Of a DNA stretch of 64,000 nucleotides, positions 24,386 to 34,531 are shown piece after piece. Source of the stretch: Ulva prolifera (taxonomy: Eukaryota > Chlorophyta > Ulvophyceae > Ulvales > Ulvaceae); contig CM041203.1 of the NCBI GenBank assembly GCA_023078555.1, positions 391,481-455,480 on the forward strand, in the 5' to 3' direction. Numbering within the stretch: position 1 is the first letter of the stretch; each line of letters begins with the position of its first letter. The position numbers were made by a program, and so were the translations under genes. A model generated the notes under the pieces. That model was not told the DNA's origin and ran no database searches. It saw only the letters and a list, made by a program, of their open reading frames with translations.

Positions 24386-25156
24386 ATGCAGATGCCAGAC
24401 CCGAAGGCATATATGCGCAAAGGGGATGGTGTGTTGCACTCAGTCAAAGCTGCTCAGACATCCATCAAGCCTGTGCCTCCAAAAGCTGGCTCCACCCAGC
24501 GACGAGACAATCCACCGAACACGGCATTCAGGCGGTTTTACGAACGTGGGGATCTGCCTATATCCGTGGAGCATCGTGGCACAAAGAATGTCATTAGCTG
24601 GAAAGTGGAGATTGAGCGCTTGGATTACCACCATTACCTGCCCATCTTCTTTGATGGAGTTCGAGAGACTGAGGAACCATTCAGGTTTTTGGCTACAAAA
24701 GGGGTCGAGGATCTTCTCAAGGTAAATCTTCAGATGGCAAACCCTGTTGCAGCTTGTCTAATAACTGATGTGGTTGAGCATGTACAGGTTGGAGGGTCCA
24801 AAATATTGCCTGTGATTCCTCAACTCATTATACCAATCAAGTCAGCTTTGAACACGAGAGATCATGGGGTCATGTGTATAACGATGCAGCTGTTGCAGAA
24901 GCTGGTCTTGAGTGCAGATCTGATTGGGGAGGCATTGGTTCCATACTACAGGCAAATTTTACCAGTTTTCAACATCTACAAACAACTTAACAAGAACCTT
25001 GGCGATGGTATTGATTACTCCCAGAAAGAATACGATTGTTTGGGAGAATTAATTATGGACACATTGGCTCTGTTCGAACTCAGAGGCGGAGAAGATGCAT
25101 TTATCAACATCAAGTACATGATCCCGACATACGAGTCATCAGTGAATTATGCCTAG
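24386..25156 (+). CDS. PACRG: Parkin co-regulated gene protein (PACRG)
   Basis: Axonemal protein at the inner junction of ciliary doublet microtubules. It is found in organisms with motile cilia, so it implies a flagellated stage. A single uninterrupted exon gives 256 residues from the first methionine ([10 protein letters not shown]) to the TAG at 25154-25156. Family hallmarks are all present: [79 protein letters not shown] and the C-terminal [13 protein letters not shown]. The short basic N terminus before [10 protein letters not shown] is typical, but exons immediately upstream may extend it. The downstream neighbour is the convergent amylase gene, about 300 bp away. Confidence 0.95.
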   Translation: MQMPDPKAYMRKGDGVLHSVKAAQTSIKPVPPKAGSTQRRDNPPNTAFRRFYERGDLPISVEHRGTKNVISWKVEIERLDYHHYLPIFFDGVRETEEPFRFLATKGVEDLLKVNLQMANPVAACLITDVVEHVQVGGSKILPVIPQLIIPIKSALNTRDHGVMCITMQLLQKLVLSADLIGEALVPYYRQILPVFNIYKQLNKNLGDGIDYSQKEYDCLGELIMDTLALFELRGGEDAFINIKYMIPTYESSVNYA

Positions 25157-25230
25157 GTAATGTGAACGATATGCATTTAATCATGGATACAGTCAACACA
25201 TCCTGGCTACTTGGGTAAACTGTACACCGT

Positions 25231-25395
25231 ACCAATTTAGTCCATCGACATGCAATGCATACGCTGGAATTTCTAGGTACCCGGCTAGATATACATAGTC
25301 AGGAAATTTCAGGGTGACTGGCACAACAAGTAAAAGGTTTATTAGACCTAGACCCCATGTAACGCTGCCTATACTGTCGATGGACGTAATTCCAT
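25231..25395. mobile_element. MITE-like element, copy A
   Basis: A ~163-bp segment with inverted ends: AGTCCATCGACATG on the left and TGTCGATGGAC on the right. It is homologous along its length to 46778-46937, sharing TTTCTAGGTACCC, GCTAG.TATA, GTGACTGG and GACCCCATGTAACGCT in order. It lies between the convergent PACRG and amylase stop codons, so it may be within both 3' UTRs. It has no coding capacity. Confidence 0.7.
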
Positions 25396-25454
25396 ATGGT
25401 ATTGCGATGTCATTCAGGTAGCACATGCTGTAGCTTTTACATGTTGTGACGCCA

Positions 25455-28400
25455 TTAGTCCTTGATGTACATCGGATTTAGCCACACTGCAAAATTCGGA
25501 CCAGAGGCAGATAGCTGCCATCTGAAATCCGAATCATTAGAATGGCGATTAGGTGAAAATCCCCCATGGCCAATTTTCATTGTGAGTTTGTCATCAATTG
25601 TAGCAGCATAGCAGTCAGCTGTAGCACTTCTGACAACAATCTTTGACCTCGAGTTGATGCCGCAGTCGCGCCTCATCTTCAGCAAGGACTTAATGGTGTC
25701 GCCCAACTGACCATGTTGCTGCATGAAATGATCATAGAAAACACACGGAGTGCCTGGGTGTGTCAAGATGTAAGCGTAACCCTCATGCAAATGATTCCAA
25801 GGGAAAGGCCAATGGTTCAGTGTGGACCCCTGCAGTTATGCTCTCGTGAATATGCTAGGATCTATCGATGTAGGCCAGTCTTGTCATGAGAACAGTAATT
25901 ATAGGGAACAATGGCATTGAGTTGAGTACCGTATCATGATTCTCAATGAATGTGACAGCTCGAGATGGCCACATCCCAATCAGTCCAGGAGGCCTTCCTT
26001 GTGCATCCACGAGTCGCCAGTACTCACTCCTGCTGCAAGCTTCCTGCAAGGTTGCTCAATCTCATGCACCAGTTTCCCTTTCAATATTTGCATAGTGAGC
26101 GCAATTACAGGGCCCCATACCTGCAGGATGCCCTTGGTAGTGAAATCAAAGGCAGCACAAGTGCCGCCAGTGCCATCAATCCAGTCCACAGTTCGTTGAC
26201 GATGTGAATCCTGGTTATAATTCAGAACACAGTCGGTGTAAGAACAAGTGTCCCTGCATGGAGCACAGTTCGTTGGGTACTGGTGGACGTATCATTGACA
26301 GGATGAGCAAGCACAGACATGAGAGTGGATTCGACATGTGCATGTGGTAGAACGGACCAGAACTCTCCAAAAGCCAGCTCTGGCACTGTCGCATCAACGT
26401 ACATCTTTGCAAATCGTCCGTGGTAGCCCTTCACAAAGTCAAATCGCCATCCAGCAAATCCCACCTTTCGTAGATGGTTCAGCCACCCAATAATGTCTTC
26501 TTGCACTTTCTCATTTGTGTGGTCGATGTTGGGAGCTGCTGTGTAATCTTCGCCTGTCTTGTGATGGCCCCGACCTCCAAAATCAGCATTGTTGCAGCAC
26601 ACCTTCGTCTCATCCCAAGCGAGTCTGCCGCCAAATTGATTCCAGCGTCCTTGAGGATCCTACGCAAGACAAAAATTTCTGTCGTTGAATACACAGACGT
26701 TTTTCTTCGTTGACGCAAACGCAGAGCCGATGACATTTCCCATGAAAGACTTGTACTTGTATAAGTGAATTTCCACACGACAGCTCCCGTGCTCATTAAA
26801 AATTTGAGACTCCACCATCAGCAATGAGGAGCACGTCGATGACTTACGCCATTGTGTCCTTGGTCCAGTGTTTCCCTACCCTGCTCTGATATGCAGCAGT
26901 CTGACAGCAATAAACGATGCACCACGAGCGAAGCCCTGTGATGGATGGTCAGTCATGAACAGCAAGGCAGTCATGACAGAATGCGTAATCATCTTGAGTG
27001 TGTATAAGTCTGTCTCATACCTGCTTGTGTGCACAGCGGTGGTTGATCACGATGTCTGCACAGACCTTGATGTCCTTGGAGTTGAATGCTTGGATGCACT
27101 CCCGCAGCTGTGCTTCTGAGCCATATGCACTGTCCAGATGGTACAGATCGCGTGGGAGATACCCCTGTGGCGAGACCGAGTCAGATGGGGGTGGAAACCA
27201 TACTGAAGTGAAACCCGCTGCTGCAATCTGATCGACTTGGCCTTTTAGGACCTTGTACCAGTCACTCTTGCAGCTTTCCCAATTGAATCCCTAAACAGCA
27301 GCAAGACCTTTGTGAACTCAGCATCGCGTATGACCATTTGCTGACCCATGCATTTTTCCACCTGACAAGCCTGCGGTGCCCTACATGTCAATTTATGCAT
27401 TCATGAATTACAACGAGATTGCATGTACCCCTGTCACGTCGTGCATTGCGATAGCATCATTGATTGCGAGCAGTTGCCACACCTGGAGTATGAGCTCGTG
27501 GCCATCTCCGGCTGCAGGACCAGTGCTGATATGAGTCGGTGGCTGGTCGGGGAGAGCGACCATTGGCGGCTCTTCTACCTCACGAACCTCTTCCTTCGGC
27601 TGTGGGGACACAATGTCAGCCGGTGATCGTCGTGCCGCCAGCACAGCCTCCATGGCTGCCATCTTTCGCTCGAGTAAAGCGGCCGCCTCCATGCGAGCCT
27701 GTAATCGCTCCTGCCGTAGGTCAGTGTCTGTATCTGATGGCAGAGACACAAGTTCCCGCTCCAACTGCACCAATGTCGCAGCCGACTGTGCCATTTCTGC
27801 TGCTGCCAACTCCAACTGTTCCGCGTCACCCTGAACATGCAGTCCACTTGGCAAATATGCCTTACCTTGACACATCGACACACGGATCTGAAGTAGATAA
27901 CATAATAACGAGCCATAACATCCACGGTGACAATTCATGCAATGATCAGACCGCATTCTCCCGTTGACTGCAACTCACCTCGGCGATCTCCGAAGACATC
28001 GGTCGCAATCTCTTCACCTCAACAGCTGCAGCCATACCATAAATAGCAGGTATGTTGGACTGAGAACTTGAAGAAATTGCGCTTTGAATTTCACGTACAA
28101 GGCGATGTTGCATAGTCTCCGGAACCTGCGCCAACAGATATAAAAGATAGCACCTTCGAAGCGGCAGCGGCAGTGATGGTTGTAGCAGTATCGGACGTCT
28201 GTACCTTGCCACCATCACTTGTCTGGACAATGAATTCGTCTGTAATTTCACCACTCTCTGCAGTTTTTATCGATGCAGATATGACTTGAAGATCTAAGTA
28301 GCTGAATACTCCCGTCAGCGCCATAAGCATGTTCTTGCCAGGGGGTGACCGCACACGCACGACCGTTGAGTTCGTATTGTCTTCACATGTAACAGCCACA

Positions 28401-28608
28401 GCGTCAGACGTAGAAACCGCGGCGACCCTCTGAATACAGCGATTTGACCGTCTTGCAGTGCTTGACAGTATTGAACATAATGCTTTGTGTGTGCCTGGAC
28501 ACGCCGCATATCGCACGCAGTTCTAACGGAGCACACCACTGAGCGGGCGCCAAGAACACGCTGTGTTGAGCTCACACCAGCAGCTAAAGCGCGTGATGAT
28601 GAGTCCAT
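25455..28608 (-). CDS. Alpha-amylase with N-terminal ACT-like domain
   Basis: GH13 alpha-amylase (EC 3.2.1.1), hydrolysing internal alpha-1,4 bonds of starch. The start [14 protein letters not shown] is Ser/Ala/Arg-rich, like a plastid transit peptide. Exon 2 reads as an ACT domain: [64 protein letters not shown]. An acidic coiled linker follows ([40 protein letters not shown]). The catalytic part begins [19 protein letters not shown] and has [39 protein letters not shown] (nucleophile Asp), GEFW (acid/base Glu), FIENHDT (third Asp) and [15 protein letters not shown]. The C terminus lies at 25455-25790. About ten exons cover it, but some small ones, around 26.8 and 26.2 kb, are only approximate. 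Confidence 0.88.
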
Positions 28609-29364
28609 CGATGGCCGACAATGATCTTGTTCATGGAGGACTGACCTGCATCCATCGCGGCGATGCCTGCGCTTGTTTTTACCTTTCCGCAATTGGTGGC
28701 GCTCTAGAAACAGCAAGCACCTTGCCACAGATTGCAAGACAAACTCGAACGATCTGTCTTCATGTTGGCACAGCGGCATGACCATACCTGTTCCGCCTAG
28801 GCTCGCAGACAAGTGACAGCCCTAGGGCAGGCACAGGCCGCAAACAATGCAGTCTCATGCTTTCTAGGGTACAGCGCGGTGCATGTCATATATCACAGCA
28901 CCAGGAAAGAACTCCCACTGAAAACATGCCGTAATGCTCGCCGAGAGTGCATCCGATCGGAGGCACTACACCACATCCACGATACGATTCCGCAGTAGCT
29001 ATACAGCAGAGGTATTGGGTGTCGTAGAGCCGAGCGTGTTTTTGCTGTGCGACCGACGCTGCTTGACTCTGAAGCCTAGAGCCATTAGCGTGGCTGGTCG
29101 CAACTGTAAATCTGCGGACATGCATGAATGTCCTGGAATTCCGGGACAAAGAACCTCGCGCAGGAGCTTTCTTAAGCATTATGCATGAACGACCCGCCAC
29201 AATGTAAGATTCATAAGTCCTCTTCGGCGTCAAGGGCCGTTGGGATCCGTCCATGTTGCATCTTTGAACGTGCTGCCGCCTGTAGTCCAGTACCACTGTA
29301 TCTGACGAAACCAAGGCCAGGTGAGCATCAGCTAAATAGTGCTTGTGGCCAGAGAACACTTTAG
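28609..29364. other. Unassigned; overlapping open frames on both strands
   Basis: Frames are open on both strands. The - strand frame 28886-29455 (189 codons, with SSDTVVLDYRRQHVQRC) competes with + strand exon candidates near 28934-29188 and 29200-29330. I could not decide the coding strand except for the + exon that follows. The start region of the amylase gene (promoter) lies within the first few hundred bases. Confidence 0.35.
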
Positions 29365-29547
29365 CAGAATGGTGAATTGAATGTAAACGGCGTGGTACGC
29401 GTGCACTTTCATGAGTTAGGCAACGAGGCACAGCAGATACAGCTGGACCAAGCAATACAATACCGCAGAGAACACATGCACGAGAAGCTCAGCCCTCCAA
29501 CCTACGATCTAGAGTCGAGCACTGCATTGCGGCTGACCTTTTTTTAA
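29365..29547 (+). CDS. Candidate exon of an unknown protein
   Basis: After an acceptor (CACTTTAG), the frame reads QNGELNVNGVVRVHFHEL then GNEAQQIQLDQAIQYRREHM and ends LTFF with TAA at 29545-29547. Composition and amphipathic pattern look like a real protein. The VRVHFHELGN stretch is faintly like the VHYYEDGN region of actin-capping protein alpha, but the rest does not confirm it. An upstream intron with good ends (GTGAGC...TTTAG) exists but its phase does not fit an open upstream frame. Confidence 0.3.
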   Translation, partial: QNGELNVNGVVRVHFHELGNEAQQIQLDQAIQYRREHMHEKLSPPTYDLESSTALRLTFF

Positions 29548-30371
29548 ACACACATCAGCTTGGCGGCATCCCCACTCAAGGGATTCCATGACCTTGGATG
29601 CACAGTGGGAAACCCACTCGACGACCCGTGCAAACCCGCAATCTGTTTCATTATTGTCCGTTGACACCGCGCAGGTCAGTGTTCTACACGCCAGAACGTA
29701 GCGGCTTCTGACATCGCGAAACAACCACATTGGGACTGACCTTGGCACTGCATGCAGCAAACAGTTGCAAACAACATCCGCAAAGGACGGTGCAAGGATA
29801 CGCCGCAGACTATGTCAATGCACATGCATCACATACTTCCACAGCAGACTAGGCAATGTGGTGCAGCTGAAACACACGTTGCCTGGTGGAGGCGTAATTG
29901 TTGAGGCACTGGGAATGAGATCTCTGACAGCTGGCGAACTGCGTGCATTAATTTGAGCTCAGCAACATAGTTAACAGCAGTCCAGGGCACCATCTATATG
30001 TTGATGTCGCACAGTGGGCACATATGAACAGTCAGTGGCACATGCTGTCCCGTTCATTCAAACTTGTCAGTGCCGTCTTCAAGATCCGGCTAAGTAAATT
30101 CGGAGGTACTTTGCTTTACATGTGAGCCGTAAGGAGCGGGTCCGGGGAAGGGCTGCGAGCAGACCTTGACAGCTGACACTGTTTGCAAACTCTGGCAGCT
30201 GCCAATGTGTGCGAAGATACACTTACACCTGAGGGGGGGCGGCCCTCTTGCGAGATTGCCCATAGCCACAGAATGCGATGGCAGATGGTTGAACACTGCT
30301 TGATCATAATGTTGTCTGTGAGATCGCACCCAACCTGGTCAGTCTGATGCCCGTGCATGCAGGCCAGTGAT
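29548..30371. other. No gene assigned
   Basis: Possible + exons at 29555-29650 and 29765-29956 (ending VEALGMRSLTAGELRALI) and a competing - frame at 29509-29760 cannot be resolved. 29960-30371 shows nothing coding. The right edge abuts the dispersed element at 30.37 kb. Confidence 0.35.
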
Positions 30372-30719
30372 TAAAATTTAATTTGAGAGAACATAGCTTA
30401 GTAACAGATCGATGGACCTTGGCGGCAATTAAGCTCTAGCTTCCCAAGCTATGGGTTCGCCACAGTCGAGTATTGCAATAGCTTAATCGCCAGCCATTTG
30501 GCCAGACGGCAGCCAAAACGCCTATTCGTGGAGCGATAAGCCACAGTATAAGAAATCTCGGAACGCTGAATGAAATTTGCGATCGCTTAGCAAGCTATAA
30601 CATGTCGCGTGAAATAATTTTTCGCTCGCTTCGCCCGCATAATTATCTTTTATAGCTTAAGTCGACCTTTCATTTTATTTATATTGCTTATAAGCGATTC
30701 ATAGCCGAAAATTTAAACA
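30372..30719 (+). mobile_element. Dispersed ~350-bp element, copy 1
   Basis: This AT-rich segment is rich in GCTTA/TAAGC words. It is homologous, in inverted orientation, to 49363-49772. Shared blocks in order include ACATAGCTTAG, TTGCAATAGCTTA, AATTTGCGATCGCTTAGCAA (exact in both), GCGTGAA..A.TTTTT.GCT, and a final ATAGCCGAA.ATTT. It has no open frame. It looks like an old MITE or SINE-like family. Confidence 0.6.
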
Positions 30720-31593
30720 CTGATGCAGGTCATCATGACACGATGACGGTGTCACAAGCATAGGTGGAACGCATTGCAGCAGCTTAGCGAGCATGCGTCG
30801 AAGCGGGGAAGGCACCGGACAAATGCTGCACTGTGGGGCATCCCATAGAGTCTGAATCACACAGAACATGTAGTTGCATGTGGGATCACTAACGAGGGTG
30901 ACGTGCGGGGAAACCAAATCAGAGGGAAGCTGTACTTGAACAGTATGATGATATCTGGCTGTTTTGAAGCCATGATCCCTAGTCGTTGATCACAGGAACT
31001 TAACGAGTGTGTACATGAGAGTTGTCTTGCAGCATTCGAGCCATACTCTTGAAGATGATTTTCCATGATATTTGGGGATGCAGTATTGTAGAAGTGCTAC
31101 AGGTGACCACGATTGCGTGAAATGTTTCCATATAGCGTATATTAACAGTCGCCATCCAGATTATCATACAATCGAATCAATGAATTCGGTCAAGACTTCA
31201 ACCCTCGCTAAAACTGCCTGACCAGCGAGCGTGATCACGTCATTCCATTGGCACCCAAGAACTAGCTGGGACCACTCAAACTACAGGTATACCAATCATG
31301 AACAGGGTGTCATAAGAAGTCATCCTCATCATCATCACCACCCCTTGCAGGCCATTTGCCCACTTTCTGACTCACCATGCTGAATTTAGCAGGACCTGGC
31401 CTGCATGCAGCAATGCAAAACTGATTGAACAGAATTAGCTCTCAATATTTACGCAGCGTTGAGGAATGGCTTCTTTGGAGCACTTGCACGCATATGCGTT
31501 GACAAATTGCATATTTTCATCGAATCAGACCATTGGATGTGCCTTCAGAAATATGGACCGAAGTGCTGAGCATCAATACATGGCGCTTGACCT
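30720..31593. other. Unassigned interval with weak - strand exons
   Basis: On the - strand, MASKQPDIIIL at about 30973-30940 followed by QLPSDLVSPHVTLVSDP and IQTLWDAPQCSIC at 30930-30780 could be exons of a small gene. They lack a confirmed 5' or 3' partner. 31070-31540 shows no coding signal. Confidence 0.3.
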
Positions 31594-32497
31594 TCACAGC
31601 ACTGCAGGGTCATAACAAATCTGTAAAGGCCCGCACTTTTGTAGCTTCTGATTCTTTTTTCTGGTCTCATACTTCTCAGTTGTGCCTTCAGGTACAGCAT
31701 CTCCTGGCATGTCCAGCATCTCTTTGACTGCTTCAAACAATTCAGTACCTATCTCACTCGTTGTTTTGAACGCGACTTTTCCAGGCATGTTTTGGCTGCG
31801 GGCAACAATGCATGTATTCTGCTCCGCATCCTGAGGGCCCAGTTCGATTCGAACTTTTACACCCTTCTCCTCCCTGCAAGTGCACGTTGCCGCCTGTGCT
31901 TGGCACAGCTACATGCCGAACACAGGCTATCAAGGTACAGACAAAAAGGATTCATGAGGACACAGTCGTGCCAGATGTTAGACACAAATCGAAGACTCAG
32001 CAAACCAAAATGCATACCAGTATCGCATGCGCTGTCCAGGGGTGAATTTACTATTACAGTCAACATGAACGCTGAGGTCTCTGCTCTCCAGCATCTGCTT
32101 GACCTCCTTACACTTCCCCAGAACTAGCGCCTTCTCTACGGGTCGCTGATTCCAAAATATCGCGATAATGGTGACCTGCACCTATTTTAGCTGGACACCA
32201 GCGTATTGCACATAAGAAACTGGAATTGTAATTTGCACCTTTCTGGTGCTTGAATTTGCCAAGCCGTACCTGCACGAGCGGCAATGTAGATCCAGCACCT
32301 TCGCTAGATCTGACGGCTTTGTTGGCTTTGGGCTCGACTCCTATTTGCTTTGTTTGAGCTATCGAGGATTTGACGTATTTTCGTCCGTCATGGCGCATGG
32401 CGTATGCAATCTTCTGCCTCTCCCGCTGCGTCCGCCGTCTTTCTTGCTCATCAGGTGGCAAATCGGCACTTTGATCGCGAAGGCGTTTTTTCTTCAT
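31594..32497 (-). CDS. Stand-alone class II aaRS anticodon-binding protein
   Basis: Starts at an ATG with MKKKRLRDQSADLPPDEQER, a highly basic N terminus of about 75 residues, and then enters the anticodon-binding (HGTP_anticodon) fold of prolyl/threonyl/histidyl-tRNA synthetases. Visible pieces are VTIIAIFWNQRPVEKAL, VKQMLESRDLSVHVDCN, SKFTPGQRMRYW, then after a splice EEKGVKVRIELGPQDAEQ, NTCIVARSQNMPGKVAF and SEIGTELFEAVKEMLD. The YW/EEKG join is in phase. The end is ICYDPAVL then a stop. No class II catalytic core (motifs 1-3) lies upstream: the preceding coding sequence is only the basic region. It may be an RNA- or tRNA-binding accessory factor. A truncated synthetase paralogue is the alternative. 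Confidence 0.7.
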
Positions 32498-33042
32498 TTC
32501 AAGCAATAAAGCCGTCACAGAGCTAACGAGCAGTGAGGTTGTACGCCATCTCTCAATTGACTTCTACATACCATACGGATTCCTTGCAAATTTCCGGAAC
32601 CGTGTGACAGTTTTATTGCATTACAGAGTCTTGTACGTGCACCAAAGCAGATCACCATACGGCATTTGTATAGCGTGAGAACTAGCAAACACCATTCATA
32701 CTGCCACGTATGCGCATGCTACGCGCCCGGCAGCGCTGCATTCGATTATGTGTGTGTGAGTGGCGTAGAGTACGCAGCTGTTGCGCCAACTACCACGGTC
32801 GCCGCACATAAAGCCACTTGCTGCGGATTCTCAGAACCTGCGTTGGGCATGCAGAAAGCATTCCCTACCACATCTAAAGACTTGCATGCTATAATGTTGC
32901 AGCCGAAGATGTACAACTAAACCGCGGCGATGCTGACACAAGAAGCACAGCTGTCACCACAGGCAGGCCCGCTCTGACCTACAAAGCCACCGATGACCAT
33001 CCATGCTACCCGATCTAGTGATAGACGTACATTTTACCCCCG
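32498..33042. other. Intergenic, no feature seen
   Basis: A + frame at 32666-32920 lacks splice or family support. It lies upstream of the anticodon-binding protein gene and probably contains its promoter. Confidence 0.45.
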
Positions 33043-33733
33043 TTAAATGCTCACGGTCATTGAGCGTTCATCCTGACCTCCTTTATAGGTTCGATGGGTG
33101 AAACGCCGCTGTTCAACACAATAATCGAAGAACCTGGGATGCACAGCCTCGACTGGGATAATTGTATTTGAATAGAGCTGCACGACATTGAATTCATGAG
33201 CAAACACGGCTTCTGGGCAACAACAGTTGACAATAAATAGTGTTCCATATGTGCTGCCGCTCGGTCCGGCCAGATGCATGGTACCCATCCGCCATGCTTA
33301 ACGCAAACCGACGTCTATCGCTGTCACCAACTATCAGAGGTAACCCCTTCAGGAAACTGGGGCACCAAGGACATGGGGAATGTTTACAAGATGCCACCGC
33401 CAACATCCCTCGCCATCAACTGAACAGCTCCCGCTCACATTCAGTTGCACTGCAACTGCCTCCTGGACACATCATCCTCAGAAGAACATCCGTTCGCAGG
33501 AACTTGACTCCGCAAGGGCAGACCCCGCAGAAGGGGATACACTGTATGCCTTGTGTTTCAACTCTCCACATGGCATGCGTTTCTTGATACTTCAAGTTGC
33601 AAGAGGAGGTGGACGTTCGCATGCAAAGGTGATGCATAACCTGCAGGAGTGGATCACAGTTGAGCAAAATAGCCTGGGCAATGCCACGAACACCAAGGCC
33701 ATACAGCGCAATCAAGCAAGGCATGTGATTCAC
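33043..33733 (-). CDS. Possible - strand gene of unknown product
   Basis: The 3' part reads YGTLFIVNCCCPEAVFAHEF and NTIIPVEAVHPRFFDYCVEQ and ends SMTVSI. It joins in phase 2, across a 31-nt candidate intron, to FLKGLPLIVGDSDRRRFALS. Further upstream a frame reads MNHMPCLIALYGLGVRGIAQ and continues to a GTGAGC donor, but its phase does not match. The protein is Cys-rich with hydrophobic segments. I recognise no family. + strand frames overlap and cannot be fully excluded. Confidence 0.3.
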
Positions 33734-33846
33734 AAAACCTAAATTGTTATTGTGAGTGCACGTTCGTAGATCGATCTGCTCCCATGCGCTTCAACTGCAA
33801 TAGCATCGATCCAAGTTGAGTGGACAAACTCACTGTTGAAAGCCCT

Positions 33847-34149
33847 TTACGCCCCCTTTGCCATGCATGAAAAGTCGAATAAGTCACAAGATGATCCCCA
33901 GGGAAACTTTTTGTCCCTCTTCTTCATGTACGGATACGCTGGGGCCTCATGATCGTGGTGGTGCCCGTGTGACATAGTGTAGAAACCAAATGCCGCCACC
34001 GGCGGGAGAGCAAGAAAGGAGCAGTATGTCCAAAACTTCATTGCTTTAATGTTGTCTTCATAGGAACCATGCGCGGACATGTTCCTTGACTGTTGCCCAA
34101 ATGGAGCAGCGCGCGCAAGCGCACGCCGAGAATACTGTAAGGCCTGCAT
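33847..34149 (-). CDS. COX6A: Cytochrome c oxidase subunit 6A
   Basis: Small nuclear-encoded subunit of mitochondrial respiratory complex IV in the inner membrane. A single exon gives 100 residues. It has a presequence (MQALQYSRRALARAAPFGQQ), a predicted single transmembrane helix (WTYCSFLALPPVAAFGFYTM) and the conserved matrix/intermembrane tail HHHDHEAPAYPYMKKRDKKF then PWG. The EAPAYPYM...FPWG pattern is closer to plant COX6A than to animal or fungal forms. The C-terminal extension DLFDFSCMAKGA is slightly longer than I expect. Its length is normal for the family. Confidence 0.92.
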   Translation of the reverse strand: MQALQYSRRALARAAPFGQQSRNMSAHGSYEDNIKAMKFWTYCSFLALPPVAAFGFYTMSHGHHHDHEAPAYPYMKKRDKKFPWGSSCDLFDFSCMAKGA

Positions 34150-34531
34150 GCTGTTCGTCTGATAACTGTCTGTGTTTCATCCAAAATGTGTACTGTTATA
34201 ACCTAAATCCCGTGTAAGCGGAGGATTTGAACGGAACGCTATGGCATACAGCCGAAACTGGCAGAAATTCACCCGATTGAAAACGCGACCATCCGACCGG
34301 GCCGACTCTCCACCTTTCCCGACAGGGTGGCCCACGTGCTGGGCTCCCAGGCGTCAGGGATGCCGTTGTCGCGCGGATGATCGCTTTTTTATGTCACATA
34401 TGATACCACATCGGTTTGAGCGTGCATGCGTTGCGGGCTGCTACCAGTAGTTTGGTCCGGTTGCGCTTTGTGCCGGTGACAGTTGCGGAAGCACGTCGCC
34501 TAGATTGCATGTTTTCTGTGCGCCGCGGCAG
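34150..34531. other. Divergent intergenic region
   Basis: Between the COX6A start and the first supported exon of the + strand gene at 34.5 kb. The short + frame 34241-34450 is not convincing. It probably holds promoters for one or both genes. Confidence 0.4.

Noticed and set aside
28886..29455. 189-codon - strand frame near the amylase 5' side
   Set aside because: It looks protein-like in part, but a + strand exon with a good acceptor overlaps it. No decision is possible, so it is not annotated as a gene.
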